A stretch of DNA of 64,000 nt, taken from an uncultured Acetatifactor sp. Its GTDB lineage: Bacteria > Bacillota > Clostridia > Lachnospirales > Lachnospiraceae. Shown piece after piece: positions 31,874 to 41,112 of the stretch. Each line of letters opens with the position of its first letter. Within the stretch, counting starts at the first letter, position 1. The notes under the pieces are model-generated. The model had not been told where the DNA came from. It did not search any database and was given only the letters and a program-made list of their open reading frames with translations. The stretch is from the NCBI GenBank assembly GCA_910586485.1, contig CAJUIA010000011.1, positions 47,885-111,884 on the forward strand, in the 5' to 3' direction. Both the position numbers and the translations under genes were made by a program.

Positions 31874-32647
31874 TCAGCACTCGCAGATTTCCCGGAGCAT
31901 GCGGATTTCACCCTTTAAAACCGCCCGCTGTCTGGCATCCGCCCGCGCTCTGCTCCGTCCTTTACAAAGCGTAAGCAGCTCCAGCACCTCCCTCATATCC
32001 CACAGGCGTTCCTGCGGATTGCAGATCGTACATTTCTGCGTGATCCTTTTCAGCAGTCCCCTGCTGCCTCCCGCCGTCATTTTCTGAAGCGTCCGTCCCA
32101 GACCGTATATATCGGCCGCCGTTGTCTGCGCCGCTCCCGGCTCAAACTGCTCCGGCGCTCCAAAACCAATGCTCCCCGCCCTGTCGGCGCTGCTTCCCGG
32201 TCTGCAGGCACAGCCGAAATCAATCAGCCTTACCTCCCCTGCAGGCGTCAGCATCACATTTGCGGGCTTAATATCCCGAAACAGCAGCGGCTCACGCTTT
32301 TCATGGAGCCATGAAAGCCCCTCAGCAAGGCTGCAGCCGATCTGAGCCGCCCGAATATCCGCAAGCCGTCCGTTACGGCGGATCAAGCCCTCAAGACTTT
32401 CTCCCGGTATGTATTCCATTAAAAGGCAGGCTGTATGGGCTTCCCTCCAAAAATCGTAAGCTTCAGGGAAAAGCGGATGTAACGCTTCTCTTTGAAACCC
32501 GGCTTCTCTCTCCAGTATATCTGCATGGGTGCTGATCTTACAGGCATACGCCCGGCCTCCTTCATCCTCCACCAGATACACCTCTGCAAAAGCACCCTTT
32601 CCCAAAAGCCTTACGGTTCTATATTTTCCCTTACCGTCCTGATACAC
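31874..32647 (-). CDS. Small cytosolic Ser/Thr protein kinase
   Basis: A 257-residue kinase domain with a glycine-rich loop (LLGKGAFAEVYLVED), Lys in YACKIS, catalytic loop FRDIKPANVML (Phe where His is usual), IDFGCACR for DFG and GFGAPEQF. No membrane segment. It overlaps the PP2C-like gene upstream by 17 bp, so the pair is likely co-translated and functions as a kinase/phosphatase unit. Substrate unknown. Confidence 0.88.
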   Translation of the reverse strand: MYQDGKGKYRTVRLLGKGAFAEVYLVEDEGGRAYACKISTHADILEREAGFQREALHPLFPEAYDFWREAHTACLLMEYIPGESLEGLIRRNGRLADIRAAQIGCSLAEGLSWLHEKREPLLFRDIKPANVMLTPAGEVRLIDFGCACRPGSSADRAGSIGFGAPEQFEPGAAQTTAADIYGLGRTLQKMTAGGSRGLLKRITQKCTICNPQERLWDMREVLELLTLCKGRSRARADARQRAVLKGEIRMLREICEC

Positions 32648-33338
32648 CTGTTTTTCCCTCCCTTCCGATCAGCAAAACCGCTGCCTGCTTTCCGGCAGCC
32701 GCTGCCCGGCTGACGGCCTTGCCCGCAGGAATTACCGCTTCCCGGTAATCGAAAACTTCCCGAAAGTGCAAAAGCTCCCGCAGATGTCTGTCCGCCTGCT
32801 CCTGCGTCCTGATCTCCGGCAGACGCAGCACCTCGCCAATCCTTTCTTCCCCTGCATTTTGTAAAAATCCGTCCGTGACCAGCAGCAGTCCTGCTCCCGG
32901 CTCGATACAGCCTCTAAAGGTTCCCGGCAGCGGCGTAATTCTCCCCGTTCCAAGGGAAGTATTTACCAGCAGAAGATTCTGGCCGCCTCCCAGCGCCAGT
33001 ACCTCCCTGCCAATACACAACAGCATGGTCAGCCTGAATTCTCCGGCTGCCGATGCTTCTCCCTCTGCCGCCGGGCTGCTGACCGCAGGCAGCGCCGACA
33101 ACTCCTTCTCCAGCCTTCTCAGCCACCCTTCGGGATGCTTTGCCGCCTTTTGCCAGGGAATACTGCGGCCCCAGACCCTAAGCCCTTCCACCGCAGCCCG
33201 GCACGCCTCTGCTCCCGGTTCTTCCACGGTACAAATGCAGGCAAAACAGACCGGCGTCTGCCGGCACAGATAATGCTGCAGCAGGAGCGAGCATCCGCGC
33301 TCTCCCTGCCGCCTGTAACAGCTTATTAAATATTCCAT
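32631..33338 (-). CDS. PP2C-like (degenerate) phosphatase domain protein
   Basis: A 235-residue protein reminiscent of a PPM/PP2C fold: a strand pattern in the middle (FRLTMLLCIGREVLALGGGQ, LLLVNTS) and GAGLLLVTDGFLQNAGEERI, which fits the motif containing a metal-binding Asp in the family. The first metal Asp motif (DG.GG) is not evident, so activity is uncertain. Its 3' end overlaps a kinase gene, the usual context for bacterial PP2C. Composition is GC-rich with many Ala/Gly. Confidence 0.6.
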   Translation of the reverse strand: MEYLISCYRRQGERGCSLLLQHYLCRQTPVCFACICTVEEPGAEACRAAVEGLRVWGRSIPWQKAAKHPEGWLRRLEKELSALPAVSSPAAEGEASAAGEFRLTMLLCIGREVLALGGGQNLLLVNTSLGTGRITPLPGTFRGCIEPGAGLLLVTDGFLQNAGEERIGEVLRLPEIRTQEQADRHLRELLHFREVFDYREAVIPAGKAVSRAAAAGKQAAVLLIGREGKTGVSGR

Positions 33339-33407
33339 GGAAATCGACTCCGACTTTTCTTTAGGTGTGCGCGCAGGCTTACCGCCCGCCGCACATACCG
33401 TTCAAGA

Positions 33408-34484
33408 CTACTTTACAAAGATGTTTACCAGATCGTTAAAGAAAATAAATACCATCAAAACCATAAAGAACACCAAACCGATAAAATGAACAATGCCTTC
33501 CTTCTCCGGCGGCACCGGCTTGCCCCGGATCACCTCCAGCAGCAAAAATACAAGCCTGCCTCCGTCCAGAGCCGGAACGGGAAGCAGATTTAAAATTCCC
33601 AGGTTCACGGACAGCATCAATGTAATATTCAGCATATTCAAAAGAACGCTCTGCCAGCCGTATTCCTTGGAGGCCTCATAAGTGGCGCCTACCACATTCA
33701 CGGCAATGCCCACCGGACCGGCCACATCCTTTCTGGAAACCCTGCCCGTAAACAGCATCCCCAGGCTGGTATAGGTCATCTTTACCGAATACCGCATCTC
33801 GTACCAGGCATATTTCAGGGATTCAAACCCCCGTGGCTCTTTTACGTCGGCGTTGCTGATCCCCAGCAGATAGTACCCGTATTCCTCATCATACTGCGGC
33901 GTCAGCGTGGTCGTATACCGCTCACCGTCCCGCTCATAAACCACCACCAGATCTCCGCCCCGGTAAGACAGCTGCATGTACAGGGAAATTTCCTGATAAA
34001 GGTAAACCTTCTCTCCATTCAATGAGATGATCCGGTCTCCGGCCTGCAGTCCCGCCGCCTGAGCGCCGCCCCCTTCAACCACCTGGGAAGCAATCGGATC
34101 CCTGGTAACACTCATGTTCACCATGATGATGGCAATGATAAAGGCCAGCAGCAGATTAAACAAAGGACCTGCCACCACCGTAGCAATCCTCGCCCAGACC
34201 TTTGCCTTCAGGAAAGAGCCCGGCCCCGGTTCCTTTGTTCCGCCCTCCGCTTCGTCCTGATCCGCCACGCCGTCCTCGCCCTCAAACATACAGGCGCCGC
34301 CGATGGGAAACAGCTTCAGGGAATATTTTGTACCTCCCTTTTTACGGGAGATGATATTTGGCCCCATTCCCACCGAAAATTCCACCACATGTATGCCGTT
34401 TGCCTTGGCAATCAGGAAATGCCCGAATTCATGAGCTATGACCACTACCCCGAAAATGACAATAAATAAAATGAATGTTACCAT
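33408..34484 (-). CDS. rseP: Site-2 intramembrane metalloprotease RseP/RasP
   Basis: A 358-residue S2P protease: zinc motif HEFGH in helix 1 (VIAHEFGHFLIAKANG), a PDZ domain (about residues 140-215, QAAGLQAGDRIISLNGEKV) and the third active-site motif NLLPVPALDGGRL. It cuts membrane anti-sigma factors or signal peptide remnants after a first cut outside. It is the last gene of the pyrH-frr-uppS-cdsA-dxr-rseP run, abutting dxr with no gap. Confidence 0.95.
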   Translation of the reverse strand: MVTFILFIVIFGVVVIAHEFGHFLIAKANGIHVVEFSVGMGPNIISRKKGGTKYSLKLFPIGGACMFEGEDGVADQDEAEGGTKEPGPGSFLKAKVWARIATVVAGPLFNLLLAFIIAIIMVNMSVTRDPIASQVVEGGGAQAAGLQAGDRIISLNGEKVYLYQEISLYMQLSYRGGDLVVVYERDGERYTTTLTPQYDEEYGYYLLGISNADVKEPRGFESLKYAWYEMRYSVKMTYTSLGMLFTGRVSRKDVAGPVGIAVNVVGATYEASKEYGWQSVLLNMLNITLMLSVNLGILNLLPVPALDGGRLVFLLLEVIRGKPVPPEKEGIVHFIGLVFFMVLMVFIFFNDLVNIFVK

Positions 34485-35633
34485 TTACCGCTTGATCCTT
34501 CCTGCAATATATTCATGGGTTTCCGCTTCCGCCGCCAGAACGGCTTCCACCCCCGGATTCATAACCGGGCTGTGGTGATCCATCGCCGCTTCGATCAGCT
34601 CAGGGATCTCCAGATAAGCTATCCGTTTTTCCAAAAACAAGGCCACTGCCTTCTCGTTTGCGGCATTATAAACCGTGGGCATGGTGCCGCCCTGCCCTGC
34701 CGCCCGGTAAGCCAGAGCCAGCCCCCGAAAGGTATCCGGATCCGGCTTTTCAAAGGTAAGGCTTCCCAGTTCAAAAAGATCCACCCGCTTCCCGCCCATG
34801 GGCCGCCTGTCCGGATAAAACAGCGCGTACTGAATGGGAAGCTTCATGTCCGGCATTCCCATCTGGGCAATGACTGCCCCGTCCACATACTGCACCGCGG
34901 AATGAATGATGCTCTGAGGATGCACCACCACCTGAATCCTGTCAAGCTCCACGTCGAACAGCCATTTAGCCTCCATGACCTCCAGCCCCTTGTTTACCAG
35001 CGTGGAAGAATCAATCGTAATCTTTGGCCCCATGGCCCAGTTGGGATGCTTTAAGGCATCCTCCACCTGTATCCCCGAAAGCTGCTCTTTTGATCTGCCC
35101 CGGAACGGTCCTCCCGACGCGGTCAACAGAATTTTTTCTATTTTATCTGCAGGCTCTCCGTTCAAAGACTGAAAAATGGCACTGTGCTCGCTGTCCACCG
35201 GCAGGATGGATACGCCGCATTCCTTCGCCAGAGGCATAATAATATGCCCTGCCGTCACCAGCGTCTCCTTATTGGCAAGGGCAATATCCTTCCCTGCACG
35301 GATAGCCGCAATCGTTGGCCTGATACCGATCATTCCCACAATGGCCGTAACTAATACCTGACTCTCCGGAGAAACCGCAATTTCCAACAAGCCTTCCATT
35401 CCCGAAAGAATCTTCACATTAAGATCCCGGACTCTTTCCCTTAAATCCGCGGCTGCCTCCCCGCTCCACATAGCGGCTGCCTCCGGCTTAAATTCCCGGA
35501 TCTGCCGTTCCATTGCCTCCACGCTGCTGCCGGCTGCCAAAGCGGTCACCTTAAGGTCCGGATTGCTGCGCACCACCTCCAGCGTTTGGGTGCCAATGGA
35601 GCCTGTGGAGCCTAAAATTGCTATCTTTTTCAT
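34485..35633 (-). CDS. dxr: 1-deoxy-D-xylulose 5-phosphate reductoisomerase
   Basis: A 382-residue enzyme of the MEP isoprenoid pathway. NADPH-binding N-terminus ILGSTGSIGTQTLEV, the LANKETLVTAG segment, metal/substrate motif ILPVDSEHSAIFQSL, LTASGGPFRG and the NWAMGPKITIDSSTLVNKGLE-type stretch. It makes methylerythritol phosphate from DXP. Its product line feeds uppS, two genes upstream. Confidence 0.97.
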   Translation of the reverse strand: MKKIAILGSTGSIGTQTLEVVRSNPDLKVTALAAGSSVEAMERQIREFKPEAAAMWSGEAAADLRERVRDLNVKILSGMEGLLEIAVSPESQVLVTAIVGMIGIRPTIAAIRAGKDIALANKETLVTAGHIIMPLAKECGVSILPVDSEHSAIFQSLNGEPADKIEKILLTASGGPFRGRSKEQLSGIQVEDALKHPNWAMGPKITIDSSTLVNKGLEVMEAKWLFDVELDRIQVVVHPQSIIHSAVQYVDGAVIAQMGMPDMKLPIQYALFYPDRRPMGGKRVDLFELGSLTFEKPDPDTFRGLALAYRAAGQGGTMPTVYNAANEKAVALFLEKRIAYLEIPELIEAAMDHHSPVMNPGVEAVLAAEAETHEYIAGRIKR

Positions 35634-35639
35634 AACATT

Positions 35640-36479
35640 CTAACTCCCAAGTAAAAATACAATCATAAAATAGGTCAGCGGAGCCGTTACGATCACGCTG
35701 TCGAAACGGTCCATGATCCCGCCGTGTCCCGGAATCAGCTTCCCGTAATCCTTAATATTCCTGTTCCGCTTGATCGCCGAGGCAGCCAGGTCCCCCACCA
35801 TGCCTGCCACGCCCCCCAAAGCACAGATCAGGCCGATCAGACCAAGCTCCTTCGGCCCCCGCACCCCCAGACAGACAACATAAATAACGCCGATCAGTGC
35901 CGCCCCGGCCACTCCGCCGATACAGCCCGCCAACGTCTTTTTGGGGCTGAGAACGGGAAATACCTTCCTTTTGCCGATCAGCTTTCCCACGCAGTAAGCA
36001 CAGGTATCGCAGCCCCAGGCGCTGATTAATATCAGCCACACCAGGAGGATACCGTCCCGGTGCATCCGGGTATGGTCTATAAAGGACAACATCACCGGCG
36101 CATAGAAAAACGCAAAAACGGACGCCATAACGGATTCCACCTGATACCTGGGAAAAGTAAGAACATAAACCAGCAGCTCCCCCAGAAAAAGAAACACCAG
36201 GCAGGGAAGTATGTAAAAAAGCCTCTCTCCCTCTAATACGCCCACATCCCGAAGCAGGAGCAGCCCATAGTAAAGCGTCACGGCAGCCACTCCCACCAGC
36301 TCCTGGACACCAATGCCCTTTCCGCCTTCTTTTCTTACGCCCAGCGCTTTTGTCAGCTCTAAAAAGCCAATCAGGGAAACCACATACAAAACTACGGGAA
36401 GCAGCGGTGCTCCGGCCCAAAAGGAAGCAAAGGCAATCACAAGCAGCACTGCTCCGCTTAAAAGTCTGGTCCAAAACAT
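35640..36479 (-). CDS. cdsA: Phosphatidate cytidylyltransferase
   Basis: A 279-residue membrane enzyme with about eight helices. The C-terminal signature is present in split form: WGCDTCAYCVGKLIGKRK, SPKKTLAGCIGG and IKRNRNIKDYGKLIPGHGGIMDR, a classical CdsA ending. It makes CDP-diacylglycerol for phospholipid synthesis. It is 4 bp after uppS and 6 bp before dxr. Confidence 0.95.
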   Translation of the reverse strand: MFWTRLLSGAVLLVIAFASFWAGAPLLPVVLYVVSLIGFLELTKALGVRKEGGKGIGVQELVGVAAVTLYYGLLLLRDVGVLEGERLFYILPCLVFLFLGELLVYVLTFPRYQVESVMASVFAFFYAPVMLSFIDHTRMHRDGILLVWLILISAWGCDTCAYCVGKLIGKRKVFPVLSPKKTLAGCIGGVAGAALIGVIYVVCLGVRGPKELGLIGLICALGGVAGMVGDLAASAIKRNRNIKDYGKLIPGHGGIMDRFDSVIVTAPLTYFMIVFLLGS

Positions 36480-36483
36480 CAGG

Positions 36484-37203
36484 TCACCCCTCCTTCACTC
36501 CGCCGTATTTTCTGTCTCTATGATTATATGCCTCCACAGCTTTTATCAATTCTTCCTTCGTAAAATCAGGCCAGGGCACGGGAGTAAAATAAAATTCCGT
36601 ATAAGCCAGCTGCCATAAGAGAAAATTAGAAATTCGCTGCTCATTGCAGGTGCGGATCAAAAGATCCGGATCCGGAATCCCGGCCGTATCCAAAAATCCG
36701 GCAAATTCATCCTCCGTAGCCTTCTCCGGCTCCAGCTCCCCCGAAGCGACAGCCGCCGCCATCCTTTTTGCCCCGCGCAGGATCTCATCCCTGCCGCCGT
36801 AATTAATAGCAATCTGAAAATGAAGACCGTCATTTTCCTTTGTGGCTTCCTCCAGCTCTTCGATGCGGCTGCGAATGTCTTCGTCCAGCCGGGATTTTTC
36901 CCCCAGCACACGGACGCACATGCGGTTTTTCCTGGCCGTCTGCAGACAGGTTTTCATATAATTCCGCAGAAGCTTCATCAGAGCGTCCACCTCGTCCTTG
37001 GGCCTGTTCCAGTTCTCCGTAGAAAAAGCATAGACTGTCAGATATTGGATTCCCATTCTGTACGCTTCCTCGCAGATGGTCTCCACCGTCTTAGCCCCCT
37101 GTACATGTCCGTAATTACGGGGCATTCCCTTTGCCTTTGCCCAGCGCCCGTTTCCGTCCAATATAATGGCCACATGCCGTGGCATCTTTAAATCCTCACC
37201 CAT
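36484..37203 (-). CDS. uppS: Isoprenyl (undecaprenyl) diphosphate synthase
   Basis: About 239 residues. Motif I is HVAIILDGNGRWAKAKGMPR with the catalytic Asp, then YAFSTENWNRP, and the C-terminal DLLIRTCNEQRISNFLLWQ and EFYFTPVPWPDF. It extends farnesyl diphosphate to the C55 lipid carrier for peptidoglycan. I prefer the start at 37203 (AGGG upstream); a longer form from 37242 is possible. Confidence 0.95.
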   Translation of the reverse strand: MGEDLKMPRHVAIILDGNGRWAKAKGMPRNYGHVQGAKTVETICEEAYRMGIQYLTVYAFSTENWNRPKDEVDALMKLLRNYMKTCLQTARKNRMCVRVLGEKSRLDEDIRSRIEELEEATKENDGLHFQIAINYGGRDEILRGAKRMAAAVASGELEPEKATEDEFAGFLDTAGIPDPDLLIRTCNEQRISNFLLWQLAYTEFYFTPVPWPDFTKEELIKAVEAYNHRDRKYGGVKEG

Positions 37204-37256
37204 ACAGTCAGCCCTTTCAAACCCGTACACATCCTTTTGCATAAGCCTAACAAAGA

Positions 37257-37280
37257 GGGAGCGGTAACACTTCCGCTCCC
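37257..37280 (-). terminator. Hairpin between frr and uppS (attenuator)
   Basis: GGGAGCGG and CCGCTCCC flank AAGTGTTA on the minus strand, followed by TCTTTG. A weak T run within an operon suggests partial termination. Confidence 0.5.
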
Positions 37281-37298
37281 CCGCTTTTGCCTCAAAAT

Positions 37299-37850
37299 CT
37301 AGACAGTCAGAATTTCCTTTGACTTGCTCTCCATCAGGGCATCAATATCCTTGATGAATTTATCCGTCAACTTCTGCAGCTCTTCCTCCAGCTGCTTGAT
37401 CTCATCCTCCGAAACCTCGGTTTTCGCCAGCTTTTTAAAAGCATCGTTTCCGTCTCTGCGGATATTGCGGACGGCTACCCTGCCATCCTCCGCCTTCTTC
37501 TTAATTTCCTTCACCAGATCCTTTCTGCGCTCCTCCGTCAGCTCCGGAAATACAAGACGGATCACATTGCCGTCGTTCGTAGGATTGATCCCGATGTCAG
37601 ATACCTGAATCGCCTTTTCAATCTCCTTTAACAGCGATTTTTCCCAAGGGGCGATCTGAATGATGCGCGCCTCCGGCACGGTCACGTTGCCCACCTGCTG
37701 AATCGGCGTGGGCGTCCCATAATAGTCCACCCGCAGCTTATCCAGCACATGAGGATTGGCACGGCCCGCACGAATGGCTGCGTAGTCGGCTTCGAGAAAC
37801 TCATAAGCCTTTTTCATTTTGTCTGCGTACTGCTGTAATCTGGAATCCAT
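37299..37850 (-). CDS. frr: Ribosome recycling factor
   Basis: A 183-residue RRF of normal length: AIRAGRANPHVLDKLRVDYY near residue 30, GNVTVPEARIIQIAPWEK, then PELTEERRKDLVKEIKKKAE and VRNIRRDGNDAFKKL. With EF-G it splits post-termination ribosomes. It follows pyrH by 33 bp. Confidence 0.97.
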   Translation of the reverse strand: MDSRLQQYADKMKKAYEFLEADYAAIRAGRANPHVLDKLRVDYYGTPTPIQQVGNVTVPEARIIQIAPWEKSLLKEIEKAIQVSDIGINPTNDGNVIRLVFPELTEERRKDLVKEIKKKAEDGRVAVRNIRRDGNDAFKKLAKTEVSEDEIKQLEEELQKLTDKFIKDIDALMESKSKEILTV

Positions 37851-37883
37851 ATCTGTTTTCTCCTTACACTTTGGTTATGCCCT

Positions 37884-38579
37884 TTAAACCAGTATCCGGG
37901 TTCCCGTAAACCTTCCCTTAACGGCATTGACAATACTGTTTTCCCCTTTCAGGCCAAACACCCACATGGGCATATGGTTATCGCGGGCCATAATGGATGC
38001 GGTCATATCCACCACCTGAAGGTTCTTCTCAATCACTTCCTCAATGGTCACCGTATCATATTTTTTGGCGGCAGGATTTCTACCGGGGTCGTCATCATAA
38101 ACACCGTCAATCGCCTTTGCAAGCAGAATCACCTCCGCCTCCACCTCCACAGCGCGAAGCACCGCTCCCGTATCCGTTGAAAAACAAGGATGTCCTGTAC
38201 CTCCTGCAAAAAAGACCACCTGTCCCTGCTCGAAATACTTGTTTGCCCGATCCTTCGAAAAAAGCTTTGTGAAGGTTCCGCACTCAAAAGGCGTCAAAAT
38301 ACTGGTTTTCATCCCTTCGGAGCGGAAAATTTCAGACACATAAATGCAGTTCATGACCGTAGCCAGCATCCCGATCTGGTCTGCCTTCGTTCGATCAATG
38401 TTTTCGCTGGTCCGGCCTCTCCAAAAATTACCGCCGCCCGTAACGATACCAACCTGTATACCGTCCTCCACCAGCTGCTTCACCTGAAGGGCCACACCCC
38501 TTACCGTTGCTTCGTCAAACCCGGTCTTCCTGTCTCCTGCCAACGCTTCTCCGCTGAGCTTTAATAAAATTCTGCGCAT
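37884..38579 (-). CDS. pyrH: UMP kinase
   Basis: A 231-residue amino-acid-kinase-fold enzyme. Start MRRILLKLSGEALAGD (ATG at 38579, GGAGGGG upstream), GIVTGGGNFWRGR, VVFFAGGTGHPCFSTDTGAV and ILLAKAIDGVYDDDP. It phosphorylates UMP to UDP. In most Firmicutes rpsB and tsf precede it; here bactofilin does instead. Confidence 0.96.
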   Translation of the reverse strand: MRRILLKLSGEALAGDRKTGFDEATVRGVALQVKQLVEDGIQVGIVTGGGNFWRGRTSENIDRTKADQIGMLATVMNCIYVSEIFRSEGMKTSILTPFECGTFTKLFSKDRANKYFEQGQVVFFAGGTGHPCFSTDTGAVLRAVEVEAEVILLAKAIDGVYDDDPGRNPAAKKYDTVTIEEVIEKNLQVVDMTASIMARDNHMPMWVFGLKGENSIVNAVKGRFTGTRILV

Positions 38580-38635
38580 TATGCCCCTCCTGCAGTCCGA
38601 CTTCACCCTTAAAATGATCCGCTCTTACCGCTGAT

Positions 38636-39763
38636 TTACTTATCCTTCTGTTCTCCCTGCTTTGCTTTTGCCTTGCGGGGAAGATCAGGCTTATACTCGT
38701 CAAAGAAGGAGGTAGGGCTGACGTCCGCATAGCACTGTGAACACATACCCTCGATCACCGCACCATTGTTGATCTGCACGGACTTTGACTTGATATTGCC
38801 CATCACAATGGCGGAAGCGTCCAGAATAACAGGCCCCTGTACGTCAATATCCCCCTTGACAGCGCCGGCAATCGCCGCGCTGGTAGCCGTAATGTTGCCG
38901 ATGATAACCGCGCTGGCGCCAATCTTTACCGCGCCCTCGCTCACGATCTCGCCGTTTATTTTTGCGCTCTCCGCATAAATTTCAGCCGCCTTGGAATTAC
39001 CATTCACATGTCCCGTAATATTCAGCTTGCCAAGAGAATCAATGTTTCCGTTCACCGTACCGATCACGTCTATGGAGCCCTGGGTGGAAATATCACCCGT
39101 GATGGTCATTCCCTCCGTAATGACAGAGGTCTCGTCCGATGCCTCCAGATCTCTTCCGTAATCCATTTCTTCCATCATATCCATTTCTTCCTCTTCTCCT
39201 TTACTTTCTTCTATTTCAGAATTTTCAGTCATAACCTCCGCCGCTTCAGCCTGTACCGCTTCCTCCGGCATTTCCGATTCTGTCCCGCCGGCCGTTTCCT
39301 CCGCCAGCATTTCCTCCAGCAGCTTCTCCATCTCGTCGTCGCTGCCAGCCGTTTCCTGTGCCTCCGGCTCCGCCGCGGTCCAGGACTCCTGCTCTGTCTT
39401 CGGTACTTCGAAGCCGTCAGTCAGGTCCCCGGCGGTAATATCCGCCTCCGGTGTTCCGAAGCTGTCTGTATAACCCTGATCTGCTGCATCCGCCTCCAGC
39501 GCTCCAAAGCTGTCTGTATAACCCTGATCTGCTGCGTCCGCCTCCGGCGTTCCAAAGCCGGCTGCTGACTCCGATTCTGTACCCTCTGAAAGCTCCGCCC
39601 CCAGTTCATCCAGAAACGGAATATCGTCAATATTCTTCAGCATCTCTTCCAACGAAACCTCAGATGTTTCCGTGGATTCCTCCGCCTTGTGCTTTTCGTC
39701 CTCAGGCATCAGTTCATTTACTGCCTGAGACAAATCTTCTTTTAAGTCCGAAAAAAAACCCAT
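38636..39763 (-). CDS. Bactofilin with long acidic N-terminal extension
   Basis: A 375-residue protein. Residues 215-345 form a bactofilin (polymer-forming) beta-helix with regular six-residue turns (ITGDISTQGSIDVIGTVNGN onward). The first 210 residues are acidic, disordered and include tandem 16-residue repeats (FGTPEADAADQGYTDS, FGALEADAADQGYTDS) encoded by 48-bp DNA repeats at 39446-39541 with a partial third. The last 15 residues are Lys-rich. Bactofilins assemble into filaments that place cell-wall enzymes; the neighbour upstream is a polysaccharide deacetylase, which fits. Confidence 0.88.
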   Translation of the reverse strand: MGFFSDLKEDLSQAVNELMPEDEKHKAEESTETSEVSLEEMLKNIDDIPFLDELGAELSEGTESESAAGFGTPEADAADQGYTDSFGALEADAADQGYTDSFGTPEADITAGDLTDGFEVPKTEQESWTAAEPEAQETAGSDDEMEKLLEEMLAEETAGGTESEMPEEAVQAEAAEVMTENSEIEESKGEEEEMDMMEEMDYGRDLEASDETSVITEGMTITGDISTQGSIDVIGTVNGNIDSLGKLNITGHVNGNSKAAEIYAESAKINGEIVSEGAVKIGASAVIIGNITATSAAIAGAVKGDIDVQGPVILDASAIVMGNIKSKSVQINNGAVIEGMCSQCYADVSPTSFFDEYKPDLPRKAKAKQGEQKDK

Positions 39764-39786
39764 TGTAAATCAAACCCTCCATTCAT

Positions 39787-40878
39787 TCATTGGTCACCGG
39801 ATGTTTCCGGCCGGTGTTGAATATGTTGAACCGGCTCCGTGTCTTCCGTAATCGGCAGAATCACTGTATCCTCCAGAGCCAAAATGTTCTCGATGATTGC
39901 AGGCAGCGCCTCCACTGTGGTCGGCTTAGACGCCGAATCGTGCATTAAAATTACGGACGTTTCAAATCTTTCAATATCCGCCGTACAGTTCTCCACCAGC
40001 GTTTCCACGGAAAGAAGCTTTGCTCCTCCGTCGCCGGAGGATATATTCCAATCGAAAAAACGCACCTCCTGCGTGTCAAGATAATCCGCAAACTCTTCCA
40101 TATCTATGCGGCTGACCGAGTTGGAGCTGCCGCCCGGAAAACGATATACCGTGCTTTCCACCCCCGTAGCCTCATACACATAGTCCCTTATCTTTTCATA
40201 ATCCTCGGCAAAATCCTCGACAGACTTATATATTTCCTTATACTTGTGACTGTACGAGTGCATCCCAAGAGTGTGCCCTCTGTCTACAATCTCCTGCATT
40301 GCCTCCCGTGCGGAATCGCTATCCTTCCCTACCACAAAAAAGGTAGCCTTTACTCCATAACTGTCCAGTATATCCAGAATATCATTCGTATATTTGCTGG
40401 GTCCGTCGTCAAAGGTCAGATACACCTTATGAGCAGCGGTTATTTCTTCTTTCGGTTCCCCGGCTTCCTCCGGTCCGTTCACATTTCCCGTCCGGCCGTT
40501 TATATCCTCGTCAGACCCGGATTGTAAATCCGCCTCCCTGTCTGATGCAGGCCCGGACTCCTGTGCCGGCTGCCCGTACTCCCCGTTGTCCGAGCCGGCG
40601 AAACCTCTGTTTTCGCTGCTGACTGTTGTCAAGCCCTTCAGCTCTTCTAACTGCTGCCTCTGTTCTCCCACAATACCTGTCAACGTTTCCACCTGTATCA
40701 TAAGATCATTCAGAGTCTTGTCCGTATTCTGAATACGGTCCAGCAAAATAAAGCACAGGGCAATGGGAAGCATGATGACCGCCACTGCTGACAGGATAAT
40801 ACATTTTTTCAGCATTTGTACACGCTGTCGTTTGGCGGCAGCCGTCCGCTTATTGTCCTCCGCCATAATACCATCCAT
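39787..40878 (-). CDS. Membrane-anchored polysaccharide deacetylase
   Basis: A 363-residue protein with a basic start, one membrane helix (residues 25-46) and a coiled-coil plus Gly/Ser/Asp-rich linker to about 140. Then comes a NodB domain: LTFDDGPSKYTNDILDIL (the catalytic Asp pair), GHTLGMHSYSH (metal His pair), YRFPGGSSN and a late ILMHDS. It would remove acetyl groups from peptidoglycan or another surface glycan. An internal ATG at 40866 is an alternative start. A TATACT box lies about 40 bp upstream. Confidence 0.9.
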   Translation of the reverse strand: MDGIMAEDNKRTAAAKRQRVQMLKKCIILSAVAVIMLPIALCFILLDRIQNTDKTLNDLMIQVETLTGIVGEQRQQLEELKGLTTVSSENRGFAGSDNGEYGQPAQESGPASDREADLQSGSDEDINGRTGNVNGPEEAGEPKEEITAAHKVYLTFDDGPSKYTNDILDILDSYGVKATFFVVGKDSDSAREAMQEIVDRGHTLGMHSYSHKYKEIYKSVEDFAEDYEKIRDYVYEATGVESTVYRFPGGSSNSVSRIDMEEFADYLDTQEVRFFDWNISSGDGGAKLLSVETLVENCTADIERFETSVILMHDSASKPTTVEALPAIIENILALEDTVILPITEDTEPVQHIQHRPETSGDQ

Positions 40879-40988
40879 CCATTTTCACTTTTCAGACATA
40901 AGTATAGCATATTCCGACTTGTTCGAAAAGATAAAAATGAAATTTTTTAATTTATGCCGGCTTAAGCTCTGCCAAAGTTTTCGTCCTC

Positions 40989-41017
40989 TTGCAGGATTTT
41001 CGGGAATATGCTACAAT
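40989..41017 (+). promoter_or_regulatory. Sigma-A promoter of the DAHP synthase gene
   Basis: TTGCAG (40989-40994), a 17-bp spacer and TACAAT (41012-41017), roughly 95 bp before the ATG at 41113. The leader contains a GC-rich stem (GCCGCC-GGCGGA) but I see no trp-type leader peptide. Confidence 0.6.
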
Positions 41018-41112
41018 AACCCCGCACACGGGCAGAAAGCATGAAGCATGAGCCTTCAAAAAGCAATTCACCCAAATTTATGTGCCGCCTGCGCGGCGGA
41101 ATGGGAGGACAT

